A stretch of DNA of 64,000 nt from Chloroflexota bacterium (GTDB lineage: Bacteria; Chloroflexota; Anaerolineae; Anaerolineales; VGOW01). Positions 1 through 8,823 of this stretch are shown here, one piece after another. A model generated the notes under the pieces. The model searched no databases. It was not told the DNA's origin and was given only the letters and a program-made list of their open reading frames with translations. The DNA lies in contig VGOW01000003.1 of assembly GCA_016875735.1 (NCBI GenBank), positions 1 through 64,000 on the forward strand. Reading direction: 5' to 3'. The first letter of the stretch is position 1, and each line of letters starts with the position of its first letter. Both the position numbers and the translations under genes were made by a program.

Positions 1-2
1 GT

Positions 3-119
3 CTTAAACAAGTGGCCAATGAAACCAAGCAGACTGTCTATCGCATCAAACGCGGGTTGTTGTCTGACTACCTCCGGCAACAACTCAGGTCTCCAGCTAT
101 TCAAATGGCTTTTGCGTAA
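3..119 (+). CDS. 3' end of an unidentified ORF (partial)
   Basis: A reading frame enters from the window edge and runs 38 codons to a TAA at 117-119. The translated tail is basic and hydrophobic and ends in the residues AIQMAFA. It reads like the C-terminus of a real protein and lies in a different frame from the histidine kinase that follows at once. I do not recognise the family. A transposase or another neighbouring gene are both possible. Its abrupt junction with a sensor-less kinase suggests an insertion or rearrangement at this point. Confidence 0.35.
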   Translation, partial: LKQVANETKQTVYRIKRGLLSDYLRQQLRSPAIQMAFA

Positions 120-127
120 GTCCTGAA

Positions 128-769
128 TTGCGCGAGTACGCCGCGCAAGCAGAAGAATTGGCGACGGCGCGCGAACGCAACCGGCTGGCCCGCGAAATCC
201 ACGATGGACTCGGTCACTACCTCACCGTGATCAACGTGCAAATCGAGGCGGCGCGCGCGGTGATGGAATCCGACGCGGCCCGCGCCGCCTCGGCGTTGAG
301 CAAAGCCCAATCGCTCGCCAAAGAGGGGCTGGCCGACGTGCGCCGCTCGGTGGCCGCCCTGCGAGCCTCGCCCATCGAAAACCGGCCGCTGGCCGAAGCC
401 ATCGCCGCGCTCGTCGAAGAATGCCGCGCCGCCGGACTCCGCGCCGACTTTTTGGTGAACGGCGCAACGCGGCGGCTCGCGCCGCAGGCCGAACTCACGC
501 TCTACCGCGCCGCGCAGGAAGGCCTGACCAATGTTCGCAAACATGCGCACGCTTCGTTCGTGAGCGTGACGTTGGATTACGACGACCCTGCCCGCGTTCG
601 ATTGACGGTGAAAGACAACGGCGGGGGCGGCGGCAACGCCAACGGCGGCTTCGGGCTCATCGGCGTGCGCGAGCGCGCGCAATTGCTGGGTGGGCAAATG
701 AAGATGGACACTGGAATGGGAGAGGGGTTCGCGCTTGAGGTGGAACTGCCAACCAACGATGAACGATGA
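128..769 (+). CDS. NarL/LiaS-type sensor histidine kinase, sensor part missing
   Basis: The protein (213 aa from a TTG; the frame is open from 68) contains only the dimerisation/phosphoacceptor and ATPase parts of a HisKA_3-type kinase. The phosphoacceptor is His25 in AREIHDGLGHYL, and the ATPase domain shows the N-box region (AAQEGLTNVRKHA) and a glycine-rich DNGGGGG...GFGLIGVRERA segment. Full members of this family normally have an N-terminal membrane sensor of 150-250 residues, absent here. No ATG or convincing RBS precedes the frame, so the gene is probably 5'-truncated by whatever joins it at about position 120. It should phosphorylate the response regulator encoded just downstream. Its last four residues (NDER) are encoded by the repeat hairpin between the two genes. 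Confidence 0.8.
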   Translation: MREYAAQAEELATARERNRLAREIHDGLGHYLTVINVQIEAARAVMESDAARAASALSKAQSLAKEGLADVRRSVAALRASPIENRPLAEAIAALVEECRAAGLRADFLVNGATRRLAPQAELTLYRAAQEGLTNVRKHAHASFVSVTLDYDDPARVRLTVKDNGGGGGNANGGFGLIGVRERAQLLGGQMKMDTGMGEGFALEVELPTNDER

Positions 770-825
770 GCGAAGAACGATGAATGAAGAAATGATTCAT
801 CGTTCCGCATTCATCGTTCATCGTT
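755..825. repeat. heptad-word nested hairpin between kinase and response regulator
   Basis: Degenerate copies of the word GAACGAT are followed by their reverse complement. The outer arms (755-769 and 811-825) are perfectly complementary over 15 bases. Inner arms at 776-785 and 795-804 pair over 10 bases. The kinase stop codon lies in the left arm, and the response regulator ATG is 7 bases beyond the right arm. It belongs to the repeat class discussed in the findings. Confidence 0.85.
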
Positions 826-831
826 CGATGA

Positions 832-1485
832 ATGGCCGCAATTCGCGCACTGCTCGTTGACGATCAATCCCTCTTCCGCGAGGGCCTGCGCACCCTGCTT
901 TCGATTCAGCCGGACATCGAGGTGGTGGGTGAGGCGGCCAATGGCGAAGAAGCGATCCGGCTTGCGGAAAAACTGACTCCGTCGGTGATTCTGATGGATC
1001 TGCAAATGCCCGCGCTTGATGGGGCCGCCGCCACCCGCCGCATCCATGCCGCTCACCCCGAGTGCCGGGTGATCGTGCTGACGACCTTCGACGACGATGA
1101 GCGCGTGTTCGAAGGCTTGCGCGCCGGAGCGGTGGGCTATTTGCTCAAAGACGCGCCGTCGGAAAAATTGGTGGAGGCGATTCGGGCGGCGGCGCGGGGC
1201 GAGTCGTTTCTTCAACCCTCGGTGGCGGCCAAAGTGGTGGCCGAGTTCGCGCGGCTGGCGGCGAAGCCGTCGGCGCAATCGGAGCCGCTGGTCGAGCCGT
1301 TGTCGGATCGTGAGATCGAAGTGTTGAAGTTGATCGCCAACGGCGCAAGCAACAAAGAGATCGCCGCGCAGCTCGTCATCGCCGAAGGCACGGTGAAGAA
1401 TCACGTCACCAACATTTTGGGCAAGATGGGCGTGCGCGACCGAACGCAAGCGGCGATGAAAGCCAAAGAACTCGGCCTGCTCTGA
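832..1485 (+). CDS. NarL/LiaR-family response regulator
   Basis: 217 aa, the usual length of a REC-LuxR_C_like regulator. Receiver domain residues 4-120: acidic pair Asp10-Asp11, phosphorylation site Asp56 (ILMDLQMP), conserved Lys106 (YLLKDA). A LuxR-type helix-turn-helix occupies about residues 148-212 ([15 protein letters not shown]...NKEIA...[12 protein letters not shown]). It is the partner of the preceding histidine kinase. Because a small membrane protein and an ABC-2 exporter follow on the same strand, the likely regulon is the envelope-stress or drug-export set just downstream, as in LiaRS/BceRS-like neighbourhoods. That target assignment is inference from position. A terminator follows the stop codon. 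Confidence 0.93.
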   Translation: MAAIRALLVDDQSLFREGLRTLLSIQPDIEVVGEAANGEEAIRLAEKLTPSVILMDLQMPALDGAAATRRIHAAHPECRVIVLTTFDDDERVFEGLRAGAVGYLLKDAPSEKLVEAIRAAARGESFLQPSVAAKVVAEFARLAAKPSAQSEPLVEPLSDREIEVLKLIANGASNKEIAAQLVIAEGTVKNHVTNILGKMGVRDRTQAAMKAKELGLL

Positions 1486-1506
1486 CCCTCAGTGGCGCGC
1501 AATTCG

Positions 1507-1530
1507 GCCCGGCTCAACGCCGGGCTTTTT
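1507..1530 (+). terminator. Rho-independent terminator after the response regulator
   Basis: Seven-base perfect stem GCCCGGC / GCCGGGC (1507-1513, 1519-1525) with a TCAAC loop, followed by five T residues (1526-1530), 22 bases after the response regulator stop. It separates the two-component genes from the membrane protein and exporter genes. Confidence 0.85.
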
Positions 1531-1539
1531 GATTCCGCA

Positions 1540-1579
1540 TGTGACCGTCACACCCCCGAATGTGACCCGTGAATGTGAC
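1540..1579 (+). promoter_or_regulatory. repeated TGTGAC half-sites, candidate operator
   Basis: A 13-base palindrome TGTGACCGTCACA (1540-1552) is followed by two more direct TGTGAC half-sites at 1561 and 1574, 13 bases apart. They sit about 60-100 bases upstream of the membrane protein start at 1641, where an activator site for the neighbouring NarL/LiaR-type regulator would be expected. The binding protein is not known from sequence alone. Confidence 0.4.
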
Positions 1580-1640
1580 TCCCGGCTCATCCGTTTGGGG
1601 GCGGCTTCGGCTAAAGTGATGGCAATCAAGGAGAACAAAA

Positions 1641-2240
1641 ATGAACGCGCAAAACTCTATCGAAACCAAAATCAAGGAAATGCCCAAAGGAATGTTGGGC
1701 GGCGTGATTCTGATCGCGCTCGGCGTGCTGTTCCTCATCGGCCAGTTCGTGCACTTCGAGTGGTACGGCCAATTCATTCTCACGGCGCTGGCGGCTCTCT
1801 TCCTCGTCGGCGGCCTCGCCACCCGCAGGCCGGGCCTGATCGTGCCGGGCGGCATCCTCGGCGGCATCGCCCTCGGCGTTTGGGCGCAGGGCTTGCCCAT
1901 GTTTGAGGCTGAAACGAACAGCGCCAGCATCTTCCTGTTTTGCTTCGCCGCAGGCTGGGCGCTCATCACCGCGCTCACCTTCGCTTTGGGCAAAGTGATG
2001 TGGTGGCCGCTCATCCCCGGCGGCATTATGGCCCTCATCGGCGCGGCGTTGCTCACGGGTGGCCCAGCATTGGCCGCGCTGGAAATGTTCGGCAAGTACG
2101 GTTGGCCGCTCATCCTCATTGCCATCAGCGTGTACGTCATCTTCCGCCGCCGCAACTCATGGTCGGATGATCACCGCGAAGGCACGAAGGCGCAAAGAGT
2201 CTTCGTGCCTTCGTGTCCTTGTGCCCCCATAATGGAATAG
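1641..2240 (+). CDS. polytopic membrane protein with repeat-derived C-terminal tail
   Basis: 199 aa with about six hydrophobic segments (near residues 20-37, 44-60, 63-82, 96-117, 124-142 and 152-169). The start is supported by an AAGGAG-like site (caaggagaacaaaaATG). The layout resembles the LiaI/LiaF-type small membrane proteins often found beside LiaRS systems, but no diagnostic motif lets me name it. The natural protein probably ends near residue 173 (FRRRNS). The last 25 or so residues (after RRRNS) are translated from an intergenic hairpin of the CACGAAG word class and look like read-through into a repeat. The stop is 9 bases before the next gene's ATG, so it is probably co-transcribed with the ABC exporter. 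Confidence 0.75.
   Translation: MNAQNSIETKIKEMPKGMLGGVILIALGVLFLIGQFVHFEWYGQFILTALAALFLVGGLATRRPGLIVPGGILGGIALGVWAQGLPMFEAETNSASIFLFCFAAGWALITALTFALGKVMWWPLIPGGIMALIGAALLTGGPALAALEMFGKYGWPLILIAISVYVIFRRRNSWSDDHREGTKAQRVFVPSCPCAPIME
2177..2213. repeat. CACGAAG-word hairpin inside the 3' end of the membrane protein gene
   Basis: Perfect 13-base arms (2177-2189 and 2201-2213, CGAAGGCACGAAG and complement) with an 11-base loop. The same word class recurs at 3187-3266 and 45347-45421. Here the repeat is translated and forms the tail of the upstream protein. Confidence 0.85.
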
Positions 2241-2249
2241 GTTGCGCAA

Positions 2250-3185
2250 ATGACCAACATCGTTGAAGCAAGCAAACTCAAAAAGCATTACGGCGATTTG
2301 CAAGCGGTGAAAGGTGTGGACTTCGCCATCCGCACCGGAGAAATTTTTGGCTTTCTCGGGCCGAACGGGGCGGGCAAAACGACGACCCTCTCCATGCTTT
2401 CCACCCTGCTCACGCCCACCAGCGGAACGGCCACCGTCGCCGGATTCGATCTGGTGAAACAGCCGGGCGAGATCAAGAAGCGAATCGGCCTCGTGCCGCA
2501 GGAACTTGCGCTCTATCCCACGCTCTCCGCCCGCGACAACCTCGAATTCTTCGGCAGCATCTACGGCTTGCGCGGCAAAGAATTGACAGCGCGCGCGCAA
2601 TGGGCGCTCGAACTCGTGGGCTTGGCCGACCGCGCCAAGGATGCCATCCACACTTATTCGGGCGGCATGAAGCGGCGCATCAACATCGCCGCCGGGCTGT
2701 TGCACCGCCCGGAGATTCTGTTCCTCGACGAGCCGACAGTGGGCGTGGACCCGCAGAGCCGCAACAACATTTTTGAGAACGTCGAAAGGTTAAATCGGGA
2801 AGGGTTGACGATCCTGTACACCACTCATTACATGGAAGAAGCCGAGCGGTTGTGCGATCGGGTCGCCATCGTGGATCAGGGCCGCATCATCGCCCTCGAC
2901 ACCCCGAAGGCGTTGATCGACTCGCTGGGCGGCGGCATCATCCACATTGGCCTCAGTGGCAAAGGGGACGCCGTCGCCGAAAGTGCGCGCGCTCTGCCCG
3001 CCGTCAAATCCATCCGCCGCATCGACGGCAAGATGGAGATCGAGGCTCATCGCGCGCAGGAAGCATTGGTGAGCGTGCTGGAAGTAGCGAACCGATTGGA
3101 CGCTAACGTGACCTCGCTCGAAATCCTGAAGCCGAATCTGGAAACGGTGTTTTTGCACCTCACTGGAAAGACGCTGCGAGACTGA
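2250..3185 (+). CDS. ABC transporter ATP-binding protein (NatA/DrrA type)
   Basis: 311 aa. Nucleotide-binding domain of an ABC-2-type exporter acting at the inner face of the cytoplasmic membrane. Walker [10 protein letters not shown] (37-45), Q-loop at VPQE (82-85), signature YSGGMKRR (136-143), Walker B ILFLDE (156-161), switch His193 in YTTHYMEE. The C-terminal 90 residues form the extension typical of the DrrA/CcmA subfamily. The permease follows after a repeat element. Substrate cannot be read from sequence; drug, lipid or antimicrobial-peptide export are usual for this family next to a LiaRS-like system. Confidence 0.93.
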   Translation: MTNIVEASKLKKHYGDLQAVKGVDFAIRTGEIFGFLGPNGAGKTTTLSMLSTLLTPTSGTATVAGFDLVKQPGEIKKRIGLVPQELALYPTLSARDNLEFFGSIYGLRGKELTARAQWALELVGLADRAKDAIHTYSGGMKRRINIAAGLLHRPEILFLDEPTVGVDPQSRNNIFENVERLNREGLTILYTTHYMEEAERLCDRVAIVDQGRIIALDTPKALIDSLGGGIIHIGLSGKGDAVAESARALPAVKSIRRIDGKMEIEAHRAQEALVSVLEVANRLDANVTSLEILKPNLETVFLHLTGKTLRD

Positions 3186-3186
3186 T

Positions 3187-3266
3187 CCACAAAGAACACG
3201 AAGAATCACGAAGAATCACGAAGGGGATTCGCAAAGCGCCTTCGTGTCTTTCGTGTGGCTTCGTGG
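3187..3266. repeat. CACGAAG-word inverted repeat between the ABC genes
   Basis: Three left-arm copies of CACGAAG spaced by about 10 bases (AATCACGAAG units) are followed by right-arm copies of CTTCGTG / TTTCGTGTGG. It fills the whole gap between the ATPase and permease genes, so the two remain in one transcription unit only if the hairpin does not terminate transcription; there is no T-tract. Confidence 0.75.
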
Positions 3267-3273
3267 AAGAAAA

Positions 3274-4554
3274 ATGCTCCACCAAATCCTCTCCATCACC
3301 TTCAAAGACCTCAAAGTGCTGTCCAAAGATCACGGCGGGATGATCACGCTCTTCCTCATGCCGGCGATGTTCATTCTCGTCATGACCAATGCGTTGAGCG
3401 GGTCGTTCAGCGGGCCGTCCGACAACCCCGCGCCTTTGCTTGTCGTCAACAACGATACCGGCGAGCTGGCCGCCGAGGCCATCGCCGATCTCCAAACTGT
3501 TGACGGTCTTGCCATTGAGCAAACGTGGGAAGGCCAGCCCCTCACCCGCGAGCTCGCCGAAGGACTCATCGGCGACGGCGACCGCCGCGTGGCCATCATC
3601 TTCCCCGCCGATTTTTCTGACCGCATCCTCGCCCGCGCCGCCGACTCCGATTCTCCGGCGGCGACCGTCACCTTCCTCGCCGACCCGGCGGCGGGCGCGC
3701 AGTTCCTCGGCCCGGTGCAGGGCGCAGTGCAAGGCTACATTCTGCGTGTCGCCTCATACGCGCAAGCCCCCACTCAAATCGGCGCCGCCTTCGACAACAT
3801 GGCGGCTGAAGCCGAGCCGCAGTTTGCGCCGGTCGTGAAGCAGATCGGCCAAGCGTTTGTAGAGCGGCTCAACAACGGCGGCGGACTCGCTGGCAGTGTG
3901 ACCGACTCGCCGGTGGTATTCGAGATCGCCGCCCCTGCCGATTTCCAAATCGAAAAGTTCCCGGACTCGGCTCAACAGAACGTGCCGGGCTACACCCTGT
4001 TCGGCGTGTTTTTTATCGCGCAGGTATTGGGCATCAGCATCTTGCGCGAGAAGCAAGAAGGCACGTTCCGCCGATTGCTCATCGCGCCCGTGTCGCGCGC
4101 CGCGCTCCTCATCGGCAAACTCTTGCCATACTATCTCGTCAATCTGATTCAAGTGGCGTTGATGTTTGCCGCCGGTGTGATCGTGTTCAACATGAGTCTG
4201 GGCAACGACCCGTTGGCGTTAGTAGTGATCACGTTGGCCGCCTCGGCGGCGTCCACCGGACTCGGATTGCTCATCGCCGCCGTTGGCCGCACGCCCGAAC
4301 AGATCGGCGGACTATCGGCCATGCTGGTGATCACGCTGGCCGCAGTGGGCGGTGTGATGGTTCCCTCTTACGTGATGCCGCCGTTCATGCAGACCGCCAG
4401 CAAAATCTCGCCGCACGCGTGGGCGTTGGCCGGATATCAAGATGTGATCGTGCGCGGACTGGGCGCGAGCGCGATTCTGCCCGAAGCGGGCGCGCTGCTG
4501 ATCTTTGCCGCCGCCTTCTTCGGCGTGGCGGTGTGGAAGTTTAAGTTCGAGTGA
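3274..4554 (+). CDS. ABC-2 type transporter permease
   Basis: 426 aa from the ATG at 3274 (MLHQILSITFKDLKVL); a GTG 30 bases earlier lies within the repeat and is unlikely. One N-terminal transmembrane helix (about 24-44 of this start), a large external domain of about 190 residues, then five or six helices in the C-terminal half, ending KFKFE. This is the YhgE/NatB/ABC2_membrane_3 architecture of exporters. It contains the conserved EKQEGTFRRLLIAP segment that contacts the ATPase. It partners the upstream ATP-binding protein. Confidence 0.9.
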   Translation: MLHQILSITFKDLKVLSKDHGGMITLFLMPAMFILVMTNALSGSFSGPSDNPAPLLVVNNDTGELAAEAIADLQTVDGLAIEQTWEGQPLTRELAEGLIGDGDRRVAIIFPADFSDRILARAADSDSPAATVTFLADPAAGAQFLGPVQGAVQGYILRVASYAQAPTQIGAAFDNMAAEAEPQFAPVVKQIGQAFVERLNNGGGLAGSVTDSPVVFEIAAPADFQIEKFPDSAQQNVPGYTLFGVFFIAQVLGISILREKQEGTFRRLLIAPVSRAALLIGKLLPYYLVNLIQVALMFAAGVIVFNMSLGNDPLALVVITLAASAASTGLGLLIAAVGRTPEQIGGLSAMLVITLAAVGGVMVPSYVMPPFMQTASKISPHAWALAGYQDVIVRGLGASAILPEAGALLIFAAAFFGVAVWKFKFE

Positions 4555-4597
4555 GAGCCAACTGTCCAATTGTGTTGGCAATGAAGGAGCACATCTC

Positions 4598-5599
4598 ATG
4601 AAATGCAAACGTGTGATCATCTCGCGCTATGGCGGATCAGAAGCGCTTCAAGTCGTCGAGGGCGAGATTCCAAAGCCGCGCGTTGGCGAGGCCCGCGTGA
4701 GAATACTCGCGGCGGGTGTGGCGTGGGGAGATATTCTGAATCGCGAGGGATTTGGGCGCGCGCGCCCTCCCTTCACGCCCGGATATGACATCGTCGGCGT
4801 GGTGGACCAATTGGGTGAGGGTGTTTCGACGATCACCGTTGGGCAAATGGTGGCTGCTCTGCCAGTGGTGGGCGGCTACGCCGAGCGCATTTGTTTACCC
4901 GCCTCGGAATTGACGCCCGTGCCCACAGGGTTAGACCCTGCTGAAGCAGTTTCGCTGGTCATGAATTATGTTGCCGCTCATCAGATGCTTCATCGCGCCG
5001 CTCGCGTGAGGCGCGGCGAGCGCGTTTTGATTCACAACGCCGCAGGCGGTGTTGGAACGGCGTTACTGCAATTGGGGAAGTTGGCGGAATTAGAAATGTA
5101 TGGGACGGCCTCTCGCGGGAAGCATGAGCTGGTGGCCAATCTGGGTGCCACCCCGATTGACAAAGAGGGGTTTGCGGAGAGGCTCTCTGCTCTGGCGAGC
5201 GATGGCGTTGATGCGGTGTTCGATCCCGTCGGCGGAACCCGCCTCTGGCAATCGTATCGAACTTTGCAGAAGGGCGGGCGGCTCGTCGTTTACGGCGCGC
5301 ATTCAGTCGTCACTGAGGGAATGCCCAAGATGATACTGGGCTTCATGTTGAGCTCGGCGCTGAATCTTTTGCCAGATGGCAGGACGGTACTGAACTACAG
5401 CGTCACGCCGCCGCCGTATAGCAAACCCGCTTGGTGTCGCGAAGATTTATCCATGCTGTTCGACCTCTTGGCGCAGGAGAAGATCAAACCCGTTGTTGCC
5501 GAGCGAATGCCGTTGGAGGAGGCGGGCCGCGCGCACGACTTGCTCGGAAAGGGCGCAGTGGCGGGCAAGATCGTCATCACCCCCACGCCAGCAAATTGA
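4598..5599 (+). CDS. zinc-independent MDR-family oxidoreductase (quinone reductase-like)
   Basis: 333 aa from the ATG at 4598, chosen because an AAGGAG site lies 8 bases upstream. The medium-chain dehydrogenase/reductase fold is clear: N-terminal GroES-like part (KPRVGEARVRILAAGVAWGDI), a Rossmann NADPH site AAGGVGTALLQLGK near residue 148, and the VDAVFDPVGG motif. The structural and catalytic zinc cysteines are lacking, which points to the QOR/zeta-crystallin branch: reduction of quinones or enones with NADPH. The specific substrate is unknown. It follows the ABC permease by 43 bases and may belong to the same transcript. Confidence 0.85.
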   Translation: MKCKRVIISRYGGSEALQVVEGEIPKPRVGEARVRILAAGVAWGDILNREGFGRARPPFTPGYDIVGVVDQLGEGVSTITVGQMVAALPVVGGYAERICLPASELTPVPTGLDPAEAVSLVMNYVAAHQMLHRAARVRRGERVLIHNAAGGVGTALLQLGKLAELEMYGTASRGKHELVANLGATPIDKEGFAERLSALASDGVDAVFDPVGGTRLWQSYRTLQKGGRLVVYGAHSVVTEGMPKMILGFMLSSALNLLPDGRTVLNYSVTPPPYSKPAWCREDLSMLFDLLAQEKIKPVVAERMPLEEAGRAHDLLGKGAVAGKIVITPTPAN

Positions 5600-5680
5600 A
5601 TTGCCCTGCATCAAGCGCATAGCATCGTGTATCATACGGCCATAACTTTGCTGAGGCGCTTCGCGCCTGCCGTGTGACAC

Positions 5681-6310
5681 ATGATCCTTCTCTTTCTCAA
5701 AAGTATCCTCATCGGCTTCTCCATCGCCGCGCCGGTCGGGCCCATCGGCGTGCTGTGCATTCGGCGCACACTGGCCGAAGGCCGCCCAACGGGATTCGTG
5801 TCGGGGCTCGGCGCGGCCACTGCCGACGCGTTTTACGGCGCAGTCGCCGGATTCGGCCTCACGCTCGTGTCGAGTTTTCTGTTGGGGCAGACGTTTTGGC
5901 TTCGTTTGATCGGCGGCGCGTTTCTGCTTTATCTCGGCGTGCGCACGTTCCTCACTAAACCCGCCGCAGAAGCCGCCACTGTTTCCAACTCAAATTCCAA
6001 CTCCAAACTCTTCACCGCTTACCTCTCGACCTTCGCCCTCACCATCACTAACCCGGCGACCATCCTTTCGTTCGTGGCCGTGTTCGGCGTGCTGAGAATC
6101 GGCCTCGCGGCAGATTACGGTGCGGCAGGCACGATGGTGGCGGGCGTGTTTGCCGGGTCGGCTTTATGGTGGTTGTCGCTCAGTATCGGAGTCGGCTTCT
6201 TTCGATCACGATTCAACGCGGCGGCGATGGCTTGGGTCAATCGGCTGTCGGGGGTGATCATCGGCGGGTTCGGCCTCGCCGCATTGGTTTCGCTGATTCT
6301 GTCGGCGTAG
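5681..6310 (+). CDS. LysE/RhtB-family exporter
   Basis: 209 aa, the usual size. The N-terminal motif FSIAAPVGPIGVLCIRRTL is the LysE family signature, followed by five or six hydrophobic segments. It probably exports amino acids or related small metabolites across the cytoplasmic membrane. The cytosolic loop at residues 103-110 (SNSNSNS) is encoded by a run of AACTCC-type words (5984-6010), the same class found between genes, which seems to be an in-frame repeat insertion. The TAG stop is the first TAG of a GTAGGGGCG palindrome. Confidence 0.9.
   Translation: MILLFLKSILIGFSIAAPVGPIGVLCIRRTLAEGRPTGFVSGLGAATADAFYGAVAGFGLTLVSSFLLGQTFWLRLIGGAFLLYLGVRTFLTKPAAEAATVSNSNSNSKLFTAYLSTFALTITNPATILSFVAVFGVLRIGLAADYGAAGTMVAGVFAGSALWWLSLSIGVGFFRSRFNAAAMAWVNRLSGVIIGGFGLAALVSLILSA
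5984..6010 (+). repeat. AACTCC-word run inside the LysE-family gene
   Basis: Repeated words CAACTC / AAATTC / CAACTC / CAAACTC with a period of about 6 bases, translated as alternating Ser-Asn. The same word class appears at 21083-21117, 48307-48337 and, with its complement, at 59894-59947. Confidence 0.6.
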
Positions 6311-6334
6311 GGGCGATTCGTGAATCGCCCCTAC
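6307..6334. repeat. GTAGGGGCG palindrome ending two convergent genes
   Basis: Near-perfect 28-base palindrome: GTAGGGGCGATTC, then its reverse complement after a GT centre. The TAG at 6308-6310 is the stop of the LysE-family gene and the TAG read on the other strand (6333-6331) is the stop of glycerol kinase. It probably doubles as a bidirectional terminator. Confidence 0.9.
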
Positions 6335-7812
6335 ACCCAATCGAATGTTCGCGTCACGGCCTTCTTCCATCCGGCGTGCAACTTCTCGCGTTTCGCCTTC
6401 GGCATCGTCGGCGTCCACTCTTTATCTTTGCCCCAATTGGCGCGCAGGTCATTCACCTCATTCCAAAAACCAACGGCCAGCCCGGCGGCGTATGCCGCGC
6501 CGAGCGATGTCGTCTCGGCCACCGTTGGCCGGATGACCGGCACGCCGAGCACGTCGGCTTGAAACTGCATGAGCAGTTCGTTGTGCACCATGCCGCCGTC
6601 CACTTTCAGCGCCTTCAGCCTCACGCCCGAATCTTTGTTCATTGCCTCGAGCACCTCGCGTGTTTGATAGGCGGTGGCTTCGAGCGCCGCGCGCGCAATA
6701 TGCCCTCTGTTCACGTAGCGCGTCATTCCCACAATCGCGCCGCGCGCGTTATCCTTCCAATACGGCGCATACAATCCGCTGAACGCCGGAACAAAATAGA
6801 TGCCGCCGCTGTCGTCAACCGTCTTCGCCAACGACTCCACCTCCGCCGACTTTTCGATCAGCCCCAAGTTATCTCTCAACCATTGCACCAATGCGCCGGT
6901 GATGGCAATCGATCCTTCGAGCGCATACACCGGCTTCTCGTTTCCAATTTTGTAGGCCAGCGTGGTGAGCAAACCGTTTTTGGATTGAACGGGCCTCTCG
7001 CCGGTGTTGAGCAGCATGAAACACCCCGTGCCATACGTGTTCTTGGCCTCGCCCGGCGCGAAACACGTTTGCCCAAAAAGCGCGGCCTGCTGATCCCCCA
7101 AGTCGCCCGCCACCGGAACCCCGCTCAACGCTCCCGTCGCCTCGCCGTACACCGCGCTGGAGGCTTTGATCTCCGGCATCATTGCCCGTGGCACGCCCAT
7201 CACCTGTAGAATCTCGTCATCCCAATCGAGCGTGTTGAGATTCATCAGCATCGTGCGGCTGGCGTTGGAGACATCGGTGACATGCGCGCCGCCGGTGAGA
7301 TTCCAGATCACCCACGTGTCGATGTTGCCGAACAGAATCTCGCCCTTCTTCGCCCGCGTTTTGAGTCCCGGCACATTGTCGAGCATCCATTTGATCTTCG
7401 GCCCGGAGAAATACGTTGCCAGCGGCAGGCCCACCTTCTTACGGAATCGATTCTGGCCGCCGCGCCTCGCCAATTTGTTGCAGATGTCGGCGGTGCGCGT
7501 GTCTTGCCACACAATGGCGTTGTGAACGGGCTGGCCGGTGGCCCTGTCCCACAGCACGGTGGTCTCGCGCTGGTTGGTCACGCCCACTGCGGCGATGTCG
7601 GCGGCGGCGAGGCTCGCCGTTTGCAGTGCGCCCGCAATCCCCTCCTGCACACGCTCCCAAATTTCCTGCGGGTTGTGTTCCACCCAGCCGGGCTGGGGGT
7701 ATATCTGCGCATGCTCTTTCTGCGCGAGGCTGATCACTTTGCCTGCGTGATCGAAAATCATGCAGCGCGTGCTGGTCGTTCCCTGATCAATGGCGGCAAC
7801 GTATTGTGTCAT
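6331..7812 (-). CDS. glpK: glycerol kinase
   Basis: 493 aa, matching GlpK length. FGGY-family kinase that phosphorylates glycerol to sn-glycerol 3-phosphate in the cytosol. The N-terminal phosphate loop [15 protein letters not shown], the substrate motif GVTNQRETT and [10 protein letters not shown], and the C-terminal signature region ([19 protein letters not shown]) are all present. No glpF or glpD is adjacent, so it stands alone, convergent with the LysE gene and divergent from an EamA permease. Its stop codon lies in the shared palindrome. Confidence 0.97.
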   Translation of the reverse strand: MTQYVAAIDQGTTSTRCMIFDHAGKVISLAQKEHAQIYPQPGWVEHNPQEIWERVQEGIAGALQTASLAAADIAAVGVTNQRETTVLWDRATGQPVHNAIVWQDTRTADICNKLARRGGQNRFRKKVGLPLATYFSGPKIKWMLDNVPGLKTRAKKGEILFGNIDTWVIWNLTGGAHVTDVSNASRTMLMNLNTLDWDDEILQVMGVPRAMMPEIKASSAVYGEATGALSGVPVAGDLGDQQAALFGQTCFAPGEAKNTYGTGCFMLLNTGERPVQSKNGLLTTLAYKIGNEKPVYALEGSIAITGALVQWLRDNLGLIEKSAEVESLAKTVDDSGGIYFVPAFSGLYAPYWKDNARGAIVGMTRYVNRGHIARAALEATAYQTREVLEAMNKDSGVRLKALKVDGGMVHNELLMQFQADVLGVPVIRPTVAETTSLGAAYAAGLAVGFWNEVNDLRANWGKDKEWTPTMPKAKREKLHAGWKKAVTRTFDWV

Positions 7813-7850
7813 CGTCCGTCTCCAGAAGTGGGTTATAGTTGCGGCGTCCC

Positions 7851-8759
7851 ATGCTCCAATCGAAGCCGCCGCGCCTCATTGCAATTTTGCAAGCATTGTT
7901 CGTCACGTTTCTGTGGGCCACCTCATGGGTGCTGATCAAAATCGGCTTGGCCGACATCCCACCGCTCACCTTTGCCGGTCTGCGTTACTTCATGGCCTTC
8001 CTGTGTTTGTTGCCGTTCGCCTTTCAGCGCGAGCGGCTTGAGCGGCTGCGCGCATTGCCCCGCCGCGAGTGGGCGCGGCTCGCAGTTCTCGGATTGCTAT
8101 TCTACGCAGTTGCGCAGGGAGCGCAATTTGTGGCGCTGGCCTATTTGCCCGCTGTCACCATCAGCCTGCTGCTCAATTTCAACACCATCGTCATTGCCCT
8201 GCTGGGCATCGCCTTTCTCGCCGAGAGGCCGCGCGCAGTGCAATGGGTTGGGGTGGCGATCAGCATCATCGGCGCGTTGGTGTTTTTCTATCCGGTGGCT
8301 TTTCTCGCTCACGAGGGGATCGGGTATGCGGCGGTGCTGGCCTGCCTGTTCGCCAATGCGATTGCATCGGTGATGAGCCGCGGCGTCAATCGCGAGGCGC
8401 GGCTCGATGCGTTGTCGGTGACGGCGGTGAGCATGGGAGTGGGGGCAGTGGTGCTGCTCGTTGGCGGCGCGGCGGCTCAGGGCGTGCCGATTATCTCGCC
8501 GATCAACTGGCTGATTATCCTCTGGATGGCGGTCGTCAACACCGCTTTTGCTTTCACGTTGTTCAACCATGCTCTGCGAACGCTCACTGCCGTCGAGTCG
8601 AGCGTCATCGTGAGCACCATGCTGGTGATGATTGCCGTGTTGGCTTGGCTGTTTCTCGGCGAGCAAATCACTCTGCAAAAAGGCGCGGGCATGTTGCTGG
8701 TGGGAGCGGGTGTGGTGATTGTGCAGCTGAGGCAGGAGGCCTCTGCGGCGAGCGCTTAA
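7851..8759 (+). CDS. EamA/DMT-family permease
   Basis: About 302 aa from the ATG at 7851; a TTG at 7839 would add four residues. Ten hydrophobic segments in two EamA repeats, with the typical [16 protein letters not shown] start and the second-repeat [22 protein letters not shown] motif. A drug/metabolite exporter of unknown substrate. A TATAGT -10-like box lies at 7834-7839, in the 38 bases shared with the divergent glpK start, giving a very short leader. Confidence 0.9.
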   Translation: MLQSKPPRLIAILQALFVTFLWATSWVLIKIGLADIPPLTFAGLRYFMAFLCLLPFAFQRERLERLRALPRREWARLAVLGLLFYAVAQGAQFVALAYLPAVTISLLLNFNTIVIALLGIAFLAERPRAVQWVGVAISIIGALVFFYPVAFLAHEGIGYAAVLACLFANAIASVMSRGVNREARLDALSVTAVSMGVGAVVLLVGGAAAQGVPIISPINWLIILWMAVVNTAFAFTLFNHALRTLTAVESSVIVSTMLVMIAVLAWLFLGEQITLQKGAGMLLVGAGVVIVQLRQEASAASA

Positions 8760-8765
8760 ACAAAA

Positions 8766-8798
8766 CACGCAACACGGTTATCGCACCCGTGTTGCGTG
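8766..8798. terminator. bidirectional terminator-like hairpin
   Basis: Twelve-base perfect stem CACGCAACACGG / CCGTGTTGCGTG (8766-8777, 8787-8798) with a 9-base loop between the convergent EamA gene and the LPDTG protein gene. There is no long T-tract on either side, so termination strength is uncertain. Confidence 0.6.
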
Positions 8799-8823
8799 CA
8801 GACTCCACCTCGCTCTCGAAACT

